From a virus: a stretch of DNA of 50,978 nt. Position numbers and translations under genes: made by a program. Shown here piece by piece: positions 27,290 through 33,526 of the stretch (the stretch's first letter is position 1; every line of letters starts with the position of its first letter). The notes beneath the pieces are model-generated. The model had not been told where the DNA came from and ran no database searches. It was given only the letters and a program-made list of their open reading frames with translations. The stretch is from positions 1 through 50,978 of the IMG/VR virus record IMGVR_UViG_3300010401_000014; one strand, 5' to 3'.

Positions 27290-27916
27290 CTAATCCCACC
27301 CGTCAATTTCACCGGCAAGAATGTTTGACAATTCTTGAACTTCTTCTTCATCATCTAAATCATCAACATCAGGAACATACTGACCATCACCATTTAAAAA
27401 CATATCAATAACACCCTTTGGATTATCCATAACAGTTGGTGCTGATTCTAAATCAACCTGCTGAGCAGAACCAATTTTCTTCATATCAACACGACGAACA
27501 TCTCCAAATTCCTCTGGATAAGAAACTTTCAACAATTGAATAGCGACTTTACCATCAGGAGGAATTTCCTTAGTTGTAACTGTAGATGATGTTAATTGTT
27601 GTTCTTTAGGCCCATCTGGATTATTTGGATCTATTGGCCTAGTTTCATAATTTTCTCTAACCTCTCTAACTACGGAACCTTTCGTTGCAATCCTATTTAC
27701 AGCTCTAACTAAGTTAACTTTAGACTTAGCTTTGGCGATGGCAAATCTCTCTAAAACTTCTGGTATTTTTCTATATCTAGCTAACTTTTTTGATTTTGGA
27801 TTAATGCCTGCTGCGATTGAAGCTTCTGCTTCTGTAGCACCTTCCTCTAATGCTTTTTCTATGGTATCAATAATACCGCTTGCTAAAAGCTGTTGTCGAG
27901 TTAAAAGACTAGACAT
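27290..27916 (-). CDS. terS: Small terminase subunit
   Basis: This 208-residue protein has an N-terminal helical DNA-binding region (TIEKALEEGATEAEASIAAGINPKSKKLARYRKIPEVLERFAI), typical of small terminases that recognise the packaging site. An acidic tail (DVDDLDDEEEVQELSNIL) probably contacts TerL. The ATG at 27916 is preferred because AAGGATGGTTAAT precedes it, although an ATG three codons earlier exists. It directly precedes terL. Confidence 0.72.
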   Translation of the reverse strand: MSSLLTRQQLLASGIIDTIEKALEEGATEAEASIAAGINPKSKKLARYRKIPEVLERFAIAKAKSKVNLVRAVNRIATKGSVVREVRENYETRPIDPNNPDGPKEQQLTSSTVTTKEIPPDGKVAIQLLKVSYPEEFGDVRRVDMKKIGSAQQVDLESAPTVMDNPKGVIDMFLNGDGQYVPDVDDLDDEEEVQELSNILAGEIDGWD

Positions 27917-27917
27917 A

Positions 27918-28337
27918 TTAACCATCCTTCATCATATCTGATAAAGTCTTAGCTCTTTGTCCGACCTGTTTTGCCCATAAACTATCAAGCATTGCAATAG
28001 CAGCAAGTTTATACTTTCCATTTCTGATTAGATTAAGAGTATTCTTAAATTCTAGCAATCTAGATATACCAAGATTAAAACACATATCAAGTAAAACTAA
28101 TCTACGATTTTGAGATAAACCTCTCCACCACGAAAGCGAATTATCTAAATCTCTCTCGCATGAGTCAATATCATTATTCAGTAAGTATAAGGCTTCTTCC
28201 TTTGTAATACCTCTATCTCTAACATTTCTACCAATGCCAATTGTGGGTATTCCCTTACTATCAGGATATACTTTAAGTTTTAATCCTTCGTTCTGGATTA
28301 ACTGATTTGTAATTAACTCTCTATCAACTTGTTCCAT
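27918..28337 (-). CDS. GH24 (T4-type) endolysin lysozyme
   Basis: This 139-residue protein has the GH24 catalytic site: Glu in LIQNEGLKLKVYPDSKGIPTIGIGRN, with the Asp in YPDS and Thr in PTIGIG. It cleaves the sugar backbone of peptidoglycan. The ATG at 28337 gives a normal lysozyme length; an upstream frame would add 33 unrelated residues. It is the first gene of the late block, placed before the terminase genes. It has no signal peptide, so release would need a holin. Confidence 0.8.
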   Translation of the reverse strand: MEQVDRELITNQLIQNEGLKLKVYPDSKGIPTIGIGRNVRDRGITKEEALYLLNNDIDSCERDLDNSLSWWRGLSQNRRLVLLDMCFNLGISRLLEFKNTLNLIRNGKYKLAAIAMLDSLWAKQVGQRAKTLSDMMKDG

Positions 28338-28702
28338 TTTTAAACTCACTATTTTTAGGTAATTTTGCCCAAAACTGGCGATACACGTTATAGATTCAGA
28401 ATTCTGAGAAGAAGGGATTATGGATATTACAAGCAATCTATATAGCTATAATCTGGAATATAATCTGTATAATCTTGCAAGTAAGATGTCTCTCCTAGTG
28501 AGTGGTTCTTCCTGGGTTCTGTATGTAAGATATATCTTATATTAGTGATTACTCTAGGTTCAAGATTAATATAGGATTCATATATATGGAATCCTCTTAT
28601 CTTGTACATCTTCTCTTGTCTTATATATCTTCTCTTCTCTTAAGAGGTGATCCATAATTGATTAATGGCTCAGCGGTGCGGCCGCAGGTTAGGTCTGAGA
28701 TC
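28338..28702. promoter_or_regulatory. Intergenic control region between the late block and the rightward operon
   Basis: This A+T-rich gap without a good gene separates two divergent transcription units, so the late promoter probably lies here. It holds three copies of TATAATCT (28447, 28459, 28468), a perfect 14-bp palindrome TAAGATATATCTTA (28526-28539), and an inverted repeat with 7-bp arms AGGATTC/GAATCCT (28573-28595). Pyrimidine-rich sequence follows, and a G+C-rich stretch with the palindrome TGCGGCCGCA (28677-28686). No standard -35/-10 pair for leftward transcription stands out. Confidence 0.5.
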
Positions 28703-28732
28703 TTGACATTACGGCCGTTCCCATGCTAACAT
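28703..28732 (+). promoter_or_regulatory. Rightward sigma70-type promoter
   Basis: Consensus -35 TTGACA, an 18-bp spacer, and an extended -10, TGC-TAACAT. The expected transcription start, near 28739, leaves almost no leader before the ATG at 28742. The spacer contains the 8-bp palindrome ACGGCCGT, and the palindrome TGCGGCCGCA lies about three helical turns upstream, so both could be operators. Confidence 0.75.
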
Positions 28733-28741
28733 ATCTTCATT

Positions 28742-29053
28742 ATGGCAAAACAAGAAATTGATGAAAACGTAGAAATCGGTCCAGTAAAACTTCTCTACTT
28801 CGCACTATCTACAAAAATCTTAGCATCTAACGATCACGTAGATATTCTTCCACTTTTTGGGAATGTTAGACAGCTTGGTTTTACTAATAATAAAGATTCA
28901 GAAAATCAGGTTTTCTTTAGAGTACCACCCGACTGGATTGAACAATTAAACGACGATAGCAAAAGAGACACATTCTACTTTGTTAGAATTAAGAGTAGCG
29001 AGGTTGATAATCTAAAAAGATTAATGGAAACTGCGGTGTACGAGAAAGATTGA
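28742..29053 (+). CDS. First gene of the rightward control operon, unknown
   Basis: This 103-residue mixed alpha/beta protein shares no recognised motif. It is transcribed from a promoter so close that the mRNA would be nearly leaderless, and no Shine-Dalgarno sequence is present. The stop overlaps the TTG start of the PadR-like gene. It may act with the regulator, for example as a partner or target of control. Confidence 0.65.
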   Translation: MAKQEIDENVEIGPVKLLYFALSTKILASNDHVDILPLFGNVRQLGFTNNKDSENQVFFRVPPDWIEQLNDDSKRDTFYFVRIKSSEVDNLKRLMETAVYEKD

Positions 29054-29388
29054 TAAATACAATAGACTTTCCAGTTAAGATATCTATAATGCAAGCATTG
29101 TTTTACGGACCAATGTATGCTAAAGGTATATCTGAATGGATTGAAAAAAGAACTAATGCTTTAGTAATGATGCAAAGTAAGGAGGTAACATACCATCTAA
29201 AAAGACTAGAAAAAGAAGGAATGATTGAATTTAAAGGCGAGAAGAAAGAAGAAGGAAGAACAAGAGGAACCGAAAGAAGGTACTACAGAATTACTGACAA
29301 AGGAAGGATATCTATTATAGCATTACGTGAAGCTCTAAAAATGGTATTTTCTCAACCACCTGATGAAGTAATGGAGAATTACAAATAA
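29050..29388 (+). CDS. PadR-like winged-helix transcription regulator
   Basis: This 112-residue protein has a winged-helix core: IMQALFYGPMYAKGISEWIEKRTN, then VTYHLKRLEKEGMIEFKGEKKEEG as recognition helix and wing, then RRYYRITDKGRISIIALREAL, the typical YxLTxxGxxxL ending of PadR proteins. Such proteins are dimeric repressors. Its TTG start overlaps the previous stop. The likely operators are the palindromes at the operon promoter, but this is inference. Confidence 0.68.
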   Translation: MINTIDFPVKISIMQALFYGPMYAKGISEWIEKRTNALVMMQSKEVTYHLKRLEKEGMIEFKGEKKEEGRTRGTERRYYRITDKGRISIIALREALKMVFSQPPDEVMENYK

Positions 29389-29738
29389 TGTCATTTTCTG
29401 AGATGATAGAAGAAAATTTACCAGAAAATTATGTTCAAGGATTAAGAGCTATAGCATACGAAGGTGCCGACAATCTTTACCCACTTAAAGAGGTAGATTA
29501 TCGCTACTGTGAAGATCAAAAATACTCTTCTATCCATATAGATGATATCAGATTAGGAGAGAATGAAACTCATATAGCTGAATGTTTGTGGATATGTTGG
29601 TATAAATCAAGAGCTTATACAGATGCAATCTGGCTACTTTCTACACACTCTGTTCCAAGACTTCCAACATTAGAAGAGTGTAAAGCAATACTTACATGGT
29701 TTAAAAATAAGTATCCATTCCTCAGAATTGAGATTTAA
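29388..29738 (+). CDS. Unknown phage protein
   Basis: This 116-residue protein has several Trp and Tyr residues in its middle (ECLWICWYKSRAYTDAIWLLSTHS) and an acidic N-terminus. It begins at an ATG overlapping the previous stop (TAATG). No recognised family. Confidence 0.6.
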   Translation: MSFSEMIEENLPENYVQGLRAIAYEGADNLYPLKEVDYRYCEDQKYSSIHIDDIRLGENETHIAECLWICWYKSRAYTDAIWLLSTHSVPRLPTLEECKAILTWFKNKYPFLRIEI

Positions 29739-29740
29739 TA

Positions 29741-29896
29741 ATGAGTAAAACGTATTACACTGGGAGATTGACAGTAAACGAATTCTGTAAAATGGTAATA
29801 ACTGTCGTTGGTACATTTTGGCTTATTGCTGTTATTACTTGTTTTGGATTTGCCATGTGTACGGGATTTCTTACATGGGCTGGCGTACTTAAATGA
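29741..29896 (+). CDS. Small membrane protein
   Basis: This 51-residue protein has one long hydrophobic segment (MVITVVGTFWLIAVITCFGFAMCTGFL) near the middle, so it is probably an inner-membrane protein. It starts two bases after the previous stop, and its own stop overlaps the next ATG (ATGA). The operon context supports it. Confidence 0.55.
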   Translation: MSKTYYTGRLTVNEFCKMVITVVGTFWLIAVITCFGFAMCTGFLTWAGVLK

Positions 29897-30222
29897 AAAA
29901 ATTTATTAAAGATGTATTTAGAATAACTCTGTCTTATCTACTAGTAGATTTACTACATCATTCAGTTGAAAATAAAAATAGGTATACATGGATTTATAAA
30001 CGAATCCAGTGTGTAATATTCGGACACTATGCATCACTACAAGAAAAACCAATAGCTTTAAATTTGATTAAACGGAAAGGAGATTTTCTTGCGTTAGCTA
30101 CATTTACTTGCGTTAGGTGCGGATGTATTGAAAAGGAAATTATGCCAGCTAAATTCTGCATAATTCCACTGAGAATTCAAAAACTGTTAGACGAAGAAGA
30201 AGGAACGGAAGGACTAAACTAA
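29893..30222 (+). CDS. Small protein with CxxC-type zinc site
   Basis: This 109-residue basic protein has an N-terminal amphipathic region. Its C-terminal half carries VRCGCIEKEIMPAKFC, a possible zinc ribbon with Cys residues and an earlier His in the region. Basic, possibly nucleic-acid-binding. Unknown family. Confidence 0.55.
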   Translation: MKKFIKDVFRITLSYLLVDLLHHSVENKNRYTWIYKRIQCVIFGHYASLQEKPIALNLIKRKGDFLALATFTCVRCGCIEKEIMPAKFCIIPLRIQKLLDEEEGTEGLN

Positions 30223-30471
30223 ATGGCTGACGAACGCTACAATATTGTATTCTTTAAGCGGTTTCCAGAAAATTACGTAGACAAATCAGGCAACGATCGC
30301 AAGGGTGTATTTCGTAGAATTGGAAATGCTATAGCAAGGGATGATGGAAGTTTTCTATGCTTTATTGATTCAATTCCGTTAAATTGGGATGGTCAATTTA
30401 AGTTGTATAAAGCAGAAAGTCAATCAGAAAGAGAAACTAGAGAATCAGAGGCTGCTGGAGATTTTGAATAG
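30223..30471 (+). CDS. Small phage protein with conserved-looking N-terminus
   Basis: This 82-residue protein has a beta-rich core (YNIVFFKRFPENYVDKSGNDRKGVFRRIGNAIARDDGSFLCFIDSIPLNW), a pattern I know from uncharacterised proteins of many phages and plasmids, followed by an acidic tail. It is the last gene of the rightward operon, ending 14 bases from the convergent nuclease gene. Confidence 0.6.
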   Translation: MADERYNIVFFKRFPENYVDKSGNDRKGVFRRIGNAIARDDGSFLCFIDSIPLNWDGQFKLYKAESQSERETRESEAAGDFE

Positions 30472-30485
30472 ATGTACGACGGTCT

Positions 30486-30824
30486 CTAAAAAATCTCATT
30501 TCCAGGGTTTAAGTAATTCCATAAAAACTTAACAGCTCTATCATTTTTAATATCTTCGCTAGTAAACCTAAAAATCTTAAATCCTAATGCTTGAGCTTCG
30601 TTATACTTATTGCAATCATCTTGATATCCATGCATTCTAACGTGCGAACCTTTCATCCAGATACCACCTTCGATTTCAATAAGGATATTTAGCTCAAGTA
30701 TAGCAAAATCCACTCGCCATTTTCGTTTTGGATGAAATTTAACCTCTCGCTGTAATGGTGGGAGGTTAGTTTTTTTATACTGTACTAGAAATAACTCTTC
30801 GTATTGGCTTTTCTTATTTGACAA
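30486..30824 (-). CDS. PD-(D/E)XK-type nuclease (DUF559/Vsr-like)
   Basis: This 112-residue protein has a restriction-endonuclease fold: basic start, WRVDFAILELNILIEIEGG (Asp and Glu as the D...ExE metal site), and a downstream HGYQDDCNKYNEAQALGFKIFRF segment typical of Vsr/DUF559 enzymes. It may nick or cut DNA in repair, recombination or competitor exclusion. It overlaps the small upstream gene by 11 bases. Confidence 0.7.
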   Translation of the reverse strand: MSNKKSQYEELFLVQYKKTNLPPLQREVKFHPKRKWRVDFAILELNILIEIEGGIWMKGSHVRMHGYQDDCNKYNEAQALGFKIFRFTSEDIKNDRAVKFLWNYLNPGNEIF

Positions 30825-31005
30825 AGTTTCTACCTCTAGGAGATTTGTCTCTAGTTAGTATTGCTTTACGATTTTTGTTATTCATAATTCCAATAAAGCA
30901 ATTATATCCAGCTTGGATTAATTTCTCAAGAGCATCTTGTTGAGAAACCTTAAAATGCTCTGAATATGATTCAATCATTTTTTTATATCTATTATCTAAA
31001 GTCAT
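30814..31005 (-). CDS. Small protein, possibly ribbon-helix-helix
   Basis: This 63-residue protein has a helical segment VSQQDALEKLIQAGYNCFIGIM and a basic tail. It could be a ribbon-helix-helix regulator, judged only by pattern. It overlaps the nuclease gene. Upstream is a G+C-rich non-coding stretch in place of an ordinary A+T-rich leader. Confidence 0.5.
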   Translation of the reverse strand: MTLDNRYKKMIESYSEHFKVSQQDALEKLIQAGYNCFIGIMNNKNRKAILTRDKSPRGRNFVK

Positions 31006-31017
31006 GGCGTTAGCCTC

Positions 31018-31200
31018 GGTTTCGGCTGAGCGGTCACAGGCGCCTCTGGACGTGTCGATCTAGGTCGGAGGTAGGGCAGCGTCCGTCGCTTCGATCCTGG
31101 GCTTAAAGAACTGGCGCCGCTTGCCTATCTAGCACTAGCAGCCGGCCGGCGAGGGACCGGACGACGGGCCGTCCGACCCTCTGCCGCCCACGTACAAAAA
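31018..31200. other. G+C-rich non-coding island with hairpin
   Basis: About 180 bases that are far richer in G+C than the flanks and carry no convincing gene. It includes the palindrome GCCGGCCGGC (31141-31150) and a hairpin with 6-bp arms CGGACG/CGTCCG (31158-31175), extended by an outer AGGG/CCCT pairing. It separates the tandem terminators from the next leftward gene, so it may hold a promoter or be a 5' leader of that gene. Confidence 0.5.
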
Positions 31201-31207
31201 TAGTTAG

Positions 31208-31236
31208 AAAAAAACTCCACAACGCTACCTGTAGAG
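31208..31236 (-). terminator. Second leftward terminator
   Basis: Read leftward: a 6-bp stem CUCUAC/GUGGAG with a 10-nt loop, followed directly by seven U residues. It backs up the terminator just upstream at 31269-31295. Confidence 0.75.
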
Positions 31237-31268
31237 ATTTACATTTTCTTTCTATGTTTGCCAATAAC

Positions 31269-31295
31269 GAAAACGCCGCCTTATTTAAGACGGCG
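31269..31295 (-). terminator. First leftward terminator of the small RNA
   Basis: Read leftward: a 10-bp G+C-rich stem (CGCCGTCTTA / TAAGGCGGCG, one G-U pair), a very short loop, then UUUU. It lies about 115 bases after a consensus promoter. The U-tract is short, which could explain the second terminator behind it. Confidence 0.72.
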
Positions 31296-31408
31296 CTAAC
31301 GTCGCGTTTCTTGGTAAGGATGGACGCGATACCAACCAATCGGGAGATTCTAAATCTTGCAGCTATGGAGCTTATCTGCAAAGTTAGATTCCCTGTAAGC
31401 TGCTCCAC
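31269..31408 (-). ncRNA. Small structured RNA with own promoter and terminators
   Basis: A consensus promoter (31415-31443) would start an RNA near 31408 that ends at the terminator near 31269, about 140 nt. Read leftward, it can form a 7-bp 5' hairpin (GUGGAGC/GCUCCAU) that competes with AGCUUA/UAAGCU. Downstream it carries two interleaved 6-bp helices, UUGGUA/UACCAA and UCGCGU/ACGCGA. With no spare bases between their 5' strands, these form either a compact pseudoknot or two alternative hairpins. The open frame across it (31103-31408) starts exactly at the expected RNA 5' end and has no ribosome binding site, so I read the locus as an RNA. Its partner is unknown. Confidence 0.68.
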
Positions 31409-31414
31409 TTGTTA

Positions 31415-31443
31415 ACTATACAGAACGCATACAAGCTTGTCAA
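31415..31443 (-). promoter_or_regulatory. Leftward sigma70 promoter of the small RNA
   Basis: Read leftward: -35 TTGACA (31438-31443), a 17-bp spacer, and -10 TATAGT (31415-31420). This is the best promoter match in the window. The -35 box overlaps the 10-bp palindrome ACAAGCTTGT, a candidate operator. It overlaps the end of the preceding gene, showing a unit distinct from the operon. Confidence 0.82.
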
Positions 31444-31664
31444 TGGATAAATGGAATTAGTATTTCGTATTGTATCTTTCCAAATTCATCAATAACTACT
31501 AATCTACTATCAGACTTAAGGTACTTATAAATTAGTACAAATACAGCTAATGATGTTCTTAGAATAAATGATTTAGTTTGTTTATGTGTAGCTGAAATAT
31601 CATGCAATAACTTAAATTCATCTTTATTAACTTCTACGCGAATTGTCTTAGTTTGATCTACCAT
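31440..31664 (-). CDS. Small regulator-like protein (possible ribbon-helix-helix)
   Basis: This 74-residue protein starts with TKTIRVEVNKDEFKLLHDIS, then KSFILRTSLAVFVLIYKYL. A strand-helix-helix pattern like this suggests a ribbon-helix-helix DNA-binding domain. Its stop lies inside the small RNA promoter. It overlaps the upstream 64-residue gene by 7 bases. Confidence 0.55.
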   Translation of the reverse strand: MVDQTKTIRVEVNKDEFKLLHDISATHKQTKSFILRTSLAVFVLIYKYLKSDSRLVVIDEFGKIQYEILIPFIH

Positions 31665-31852
31665 AGTATAATTTTACCATCTTTAATTTCGCTACTTATA
31701 TTTGATCTTTCGTTATTTTCATCTAAATGAAATTCTACTATTTTCATTAGGTGTTTAGATAGAGATCTTTTTGATCTTTCTGTAATTTTTAGTTTCTTAC
31801 ACAGCTTTATATAATTATTATATTCTTCATTGGAGACTTTTATTCTTTTCAT
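31658..31852 (-). CDS. Small basic protein (possible ribbon-helix-helix)
   Basis: This 64-residue, Lys-rich protein (RIKVSNEEYNNYIKLCKKLK then RSLSKHLMKIVEFHL) has the general layout of a ribbon-helix-helix protein. It overlaps the SLOG-type gene by four bases (ATGA), so it is coupled to it. Assignment tentative. Confidence 0.5.
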   Translation of the reverse strand: MKRIKVSNEEYNNYIKLCKKLKITERSKRSLSKHLMKIVEFHLDENNERSNISSEIKDGKIILW

Positions 31853-32250
31853 AGTGATAATGTAAGCTGTTCTAATTGTTGTTGTTTTTCTGTCTTTTTA
31901 ACTATTATTGGTATTACAAAAAACGGCGTTCCTACTTCTGCACAATACTGCATAGTGTAAAATGTACCTCCGTATTTTCTTCCATCCCATGCAAAAATCA
32001 TCAAGTTAGATTCTGCTACAATTTGTCTATTGCGAGTTAATGGAGCAGTTTTAGCAGGATATAGTGTATAGTTAGGTAAATGAATTTCAGTTTTAATTCC
32101 CCTTTGTTTAGCAAATCTTTCAACTTGAGAATCAAAACCTCCAGCTCCGCCATGAACCCAAACATTAAACATTGGGAATCTTTTTCTCGCCCATTCTAAC
32201 CATTTCAGGTTAACTTGGCGATTTCTATGCCCGCTAAATCCTAGCTTCAT
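31849..32250 (-). CDS. SLOG/YspA-like Rossmann-fold protein
   Basis: This 133-residue protein has the SLOG pattern: GFSGHRNRQVN at the start, VHGGAGGFDSQVERFAKQRGI as the glycine-rich loop, TRNRQIVAESNLMIFAWDG and a GGTFYTM loop. The superfamily binds nucleotides or their derivatives and is found in phages with nucleotide-signalling or NAD-linked roles. Here it lies with ThyX, MazG and macro-domain genes in the same genome. Confidence 0.68.
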   Translation of the reverse strand: MKLGFSGHRNRQVNLKWLEWARKRFPMFNVWVHGGAGGFDSQVERFAKQRGIKTEIHLPNYTLYPAKTAPLTRNRQIVAESNLMIFAWDGRKYGGTFYTMQYCAEVGTPFFVIPIIVKKTEKQQQLEQLTLSL

Positions 32251-32252
32251 AA

Positions 32253-32423
32253 TTAATAGTCTTGTATTTGAATGTACTCGTTATTATTGTGAATCTTATT
32301 CTTCCTAAATCTAATATTTGTGATTTTAGATGGAAATCCTCTTTTACCGCATACTACAACATCAATATTTCCATGTCTAACCCAATAAAAAAATAATATT
32401 CTTATAGTTTCAGATATTTTCAT
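32253..32423 (-). CDS. Small 'MKISE' family protein, copy 1
   Basis: This 56-residue protein begins MKISETIRILFFYWVRHGNIDVVV, matching two other genes in this genome (44246 and 44622) at the start MKISE and at the position of GxxxV. The family is common among phages and has no known function. It ends three bases before the SLOG-type gene. Confidence 0.6.
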   Translation of the reverse strand: MKISETIRILFFYWVRHGNIDVVVCGKRGFPSKITNIRFRKNKIHNNNEYIQIQDY

Positions 32424-32428
32424 TGTAA

Positions 32429-32635
32429 TTAAAATGGTATCTTGTCATATTCTTGAATAATTAAATCTTGTATTGGGTCAAGTACAAACATATCAGATTC
32501 TAGGATAATGAACTTATGACCCTTGTTTGCTTTAGCGAGTCTTTTTGCTTCAATAATAGCTTCATTCCTAACTCTGTGCTTAAATACGATATATCCAGTC
32601 GATTCATTTAGTACCATCCAAAATTGCTTTTCCAT
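32429..32635 (-). CDS. Small conserved phage protein
   Basis: With ATG at 32635 it is 68 residues; AAAGGAAACTAAA just upstream is a good ribosome binding site, better than that of the longer frame. The pattern QFWMVLNESTGYIVFKHRVRNEAIIEAKRLAKANKGHKFIILES resembles a small beta-alpha-beta fold of the kind seen in DUF2188-like phage proteins. Confidence 0.62.
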   Translation of the reverse strand: MEKQFWMVLNESTGYIVFKHRVRNEAIIEAKRLAKANKGHKFIILESDMFVLDPIQDLIIQEYDKIPF

Positions 32636-32648
32636 TTTAGTTTCCTTT

Positions 32649-32744
32649 TTAGTAATCATAGAAAGGTATGTCTAAATACTCTTCAAGATATGAAAGACTC
32701 ACACGAACGTCTAATACTGGCGAGGATGTGTAATAATAAAACAT
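32649..32744 (-). CDS. Possible short peptide
   Basis: This 31-residue frame (MFYYYTSSPVLDVRVSLSYLEEYLDIPFYDY) lies between the tRNA and the next gene, with a weak AAGAGA ribosome binding site. Acidic and aromatic. The lack of other support keeps confidence low. Confidence 0.3.
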   Translation of the reverse strand: MFYYYTSSPVLDVRVSLSYLEEYLDIPFYDY

Positions 32745-32758
32745 ATCTCTTAATTTGG

Positions 32759-32831
32759 TATGCCCGGAAAGAATTGAACTTTCTACCTTCGTCTTATAAG
32801 GACGCCGCTCTAACCGATGAGCTACGGGCAT
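32759..32831 (-). tRNA. tRNA-Ile (anticodon UAU)
   Basis: A complete 73-nt cloverleaf: acceptor stem ATGCCCG/CGGGCAT (7 bp), D stem GCTC/GAGC with loop ATCGGTTA, and an anticodon loop CTTATAA giving anticodon UAU. The T stem is GAAAG/CTTTC with loop TTCAATT, and the discriminator is A. The lowest anticodon-stem pair is G-A. UAU reads AUA codons, which are common in this A+T-rich genome, so the tRNA can supplement a rare host tRNA. No CCA is encoded. Confidence 0.88.
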
Positions 32832-32844
32832 GTTTATTTAGTTT

Positions 32845-33192
32845 TTATTCTCCGTATGTTCTTTCTACTAAATTATCACCATCGTTATCAATGATAGGTA
32901 AAGGTTTCATGTTGATAAATCTTTGTATATTTTCATTCATTTTTTGATACTTGCAAAAACACTCCTGTCTAATTTGATTAGATACTGACATGAAGTTAGA
33001 TTCTAAATAATCGTATTCTTTTGTAGTAATAACTCTTTCTAGTCGTGCATTTTTCAATAGATTTCTAAATTGATGCTCAAGTGAACGAAGAGATTTGTTT
33101 AAATTTAGTCTTGTAATTTTTGAAACGTTACCACTCACTATTTCCACAGCAGTTTCAACTGATGAATTCTTATATTCCTGATTTATTGTCAT
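32845..33192 (-). CDS. Alpha-helical protein of unknown function
   Basis: This 115-residue basic, helical protein (LNLNKSLRSLEHQFRNLLKNARLERVITTKEYDYLE) ends 13 bases before the tRNA. It has a coiled-coil-like centre and no recognised family. The start overlaps the upstream gene by 23 bases. Confidence 0.55.
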   Translation of the reverse strand: MTINQEYKNSSVETAVEIVSGNVSKITRLNLNKSLRSLEHQFRNLLKNARLERVITTKEYDYLESNFMSVSNQIRQECFCKYQKMNENIQRFINMKPLPIIDNDGDNLVERTYGE

Positions 33193-33526
33193 AACTTGCT
33201 CCTATTCCATCTATGTTAACTATAAATTTAATGTATTCTTTTGGTTCACGTATGTCTTGAAGTGGGATGCATTTTTCCAAGACTTGATCTAGCTCAGCTT
33301 TATTTCTAGGTTTATAGATAATTAAGTCTGATGATGGTTTATTATTTCTTGCTATAAATGGTAGATCAATCCAGTTAACAACTTCTACTAAATATCTAGT
33401 ATTTTCATACGGCCAAGCTTCACTAATTCTTATAAACGCCTTATGTTTTTCTGACCAGTAGAAATCGTTATGCGATGCTACTATTAAAGATCCAAAACTA
33501 GGATTACTTAAACTATCTACGCCCAT
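33170..33526 (-). CDS. Unknown protein
   Basis: This 118-residue mixed protein contains several Trp residues (NDFYWSEKHKAFIRISEAWPYENTRYLVEVVNWIDLPF). It overlaps the upstream gene by 10 bases. No recognised motif. Confidence 0.55.
   Translation of the reverse strand: MGVDSLSNPSFGSLIVASHNDFYWSEKHKAFIRISEAWPYENTRYLVEVVNWIDLPFIARNNKPSSDLIIYKPRNKAELDQVLEKCIPLQDIREPKEYIKFIVNIDGIGASYDNKSGI

Noticed and set aside
28427-28609. 60-residue leftward frame in the control gap
   Set aside because: Its sequence is built from the TATAATCT repeats and palindromes, with no good ribosome binding site; kept as regulatory DNA.
31103-31408. 101-residue leftward frame across the small RNA
   Set aside because: It begins at the predicted RNA 5' end without a ribosome binding site and runs through two terminators into the G+C-rich island, so RNA fits better than protein.
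32649-32831. 60-residue frame through the tRNA
   Set aside because: Its first half is the tRNA read as codons. Only the shorter 31-residue frame after the tRNA was kept at low confidence.
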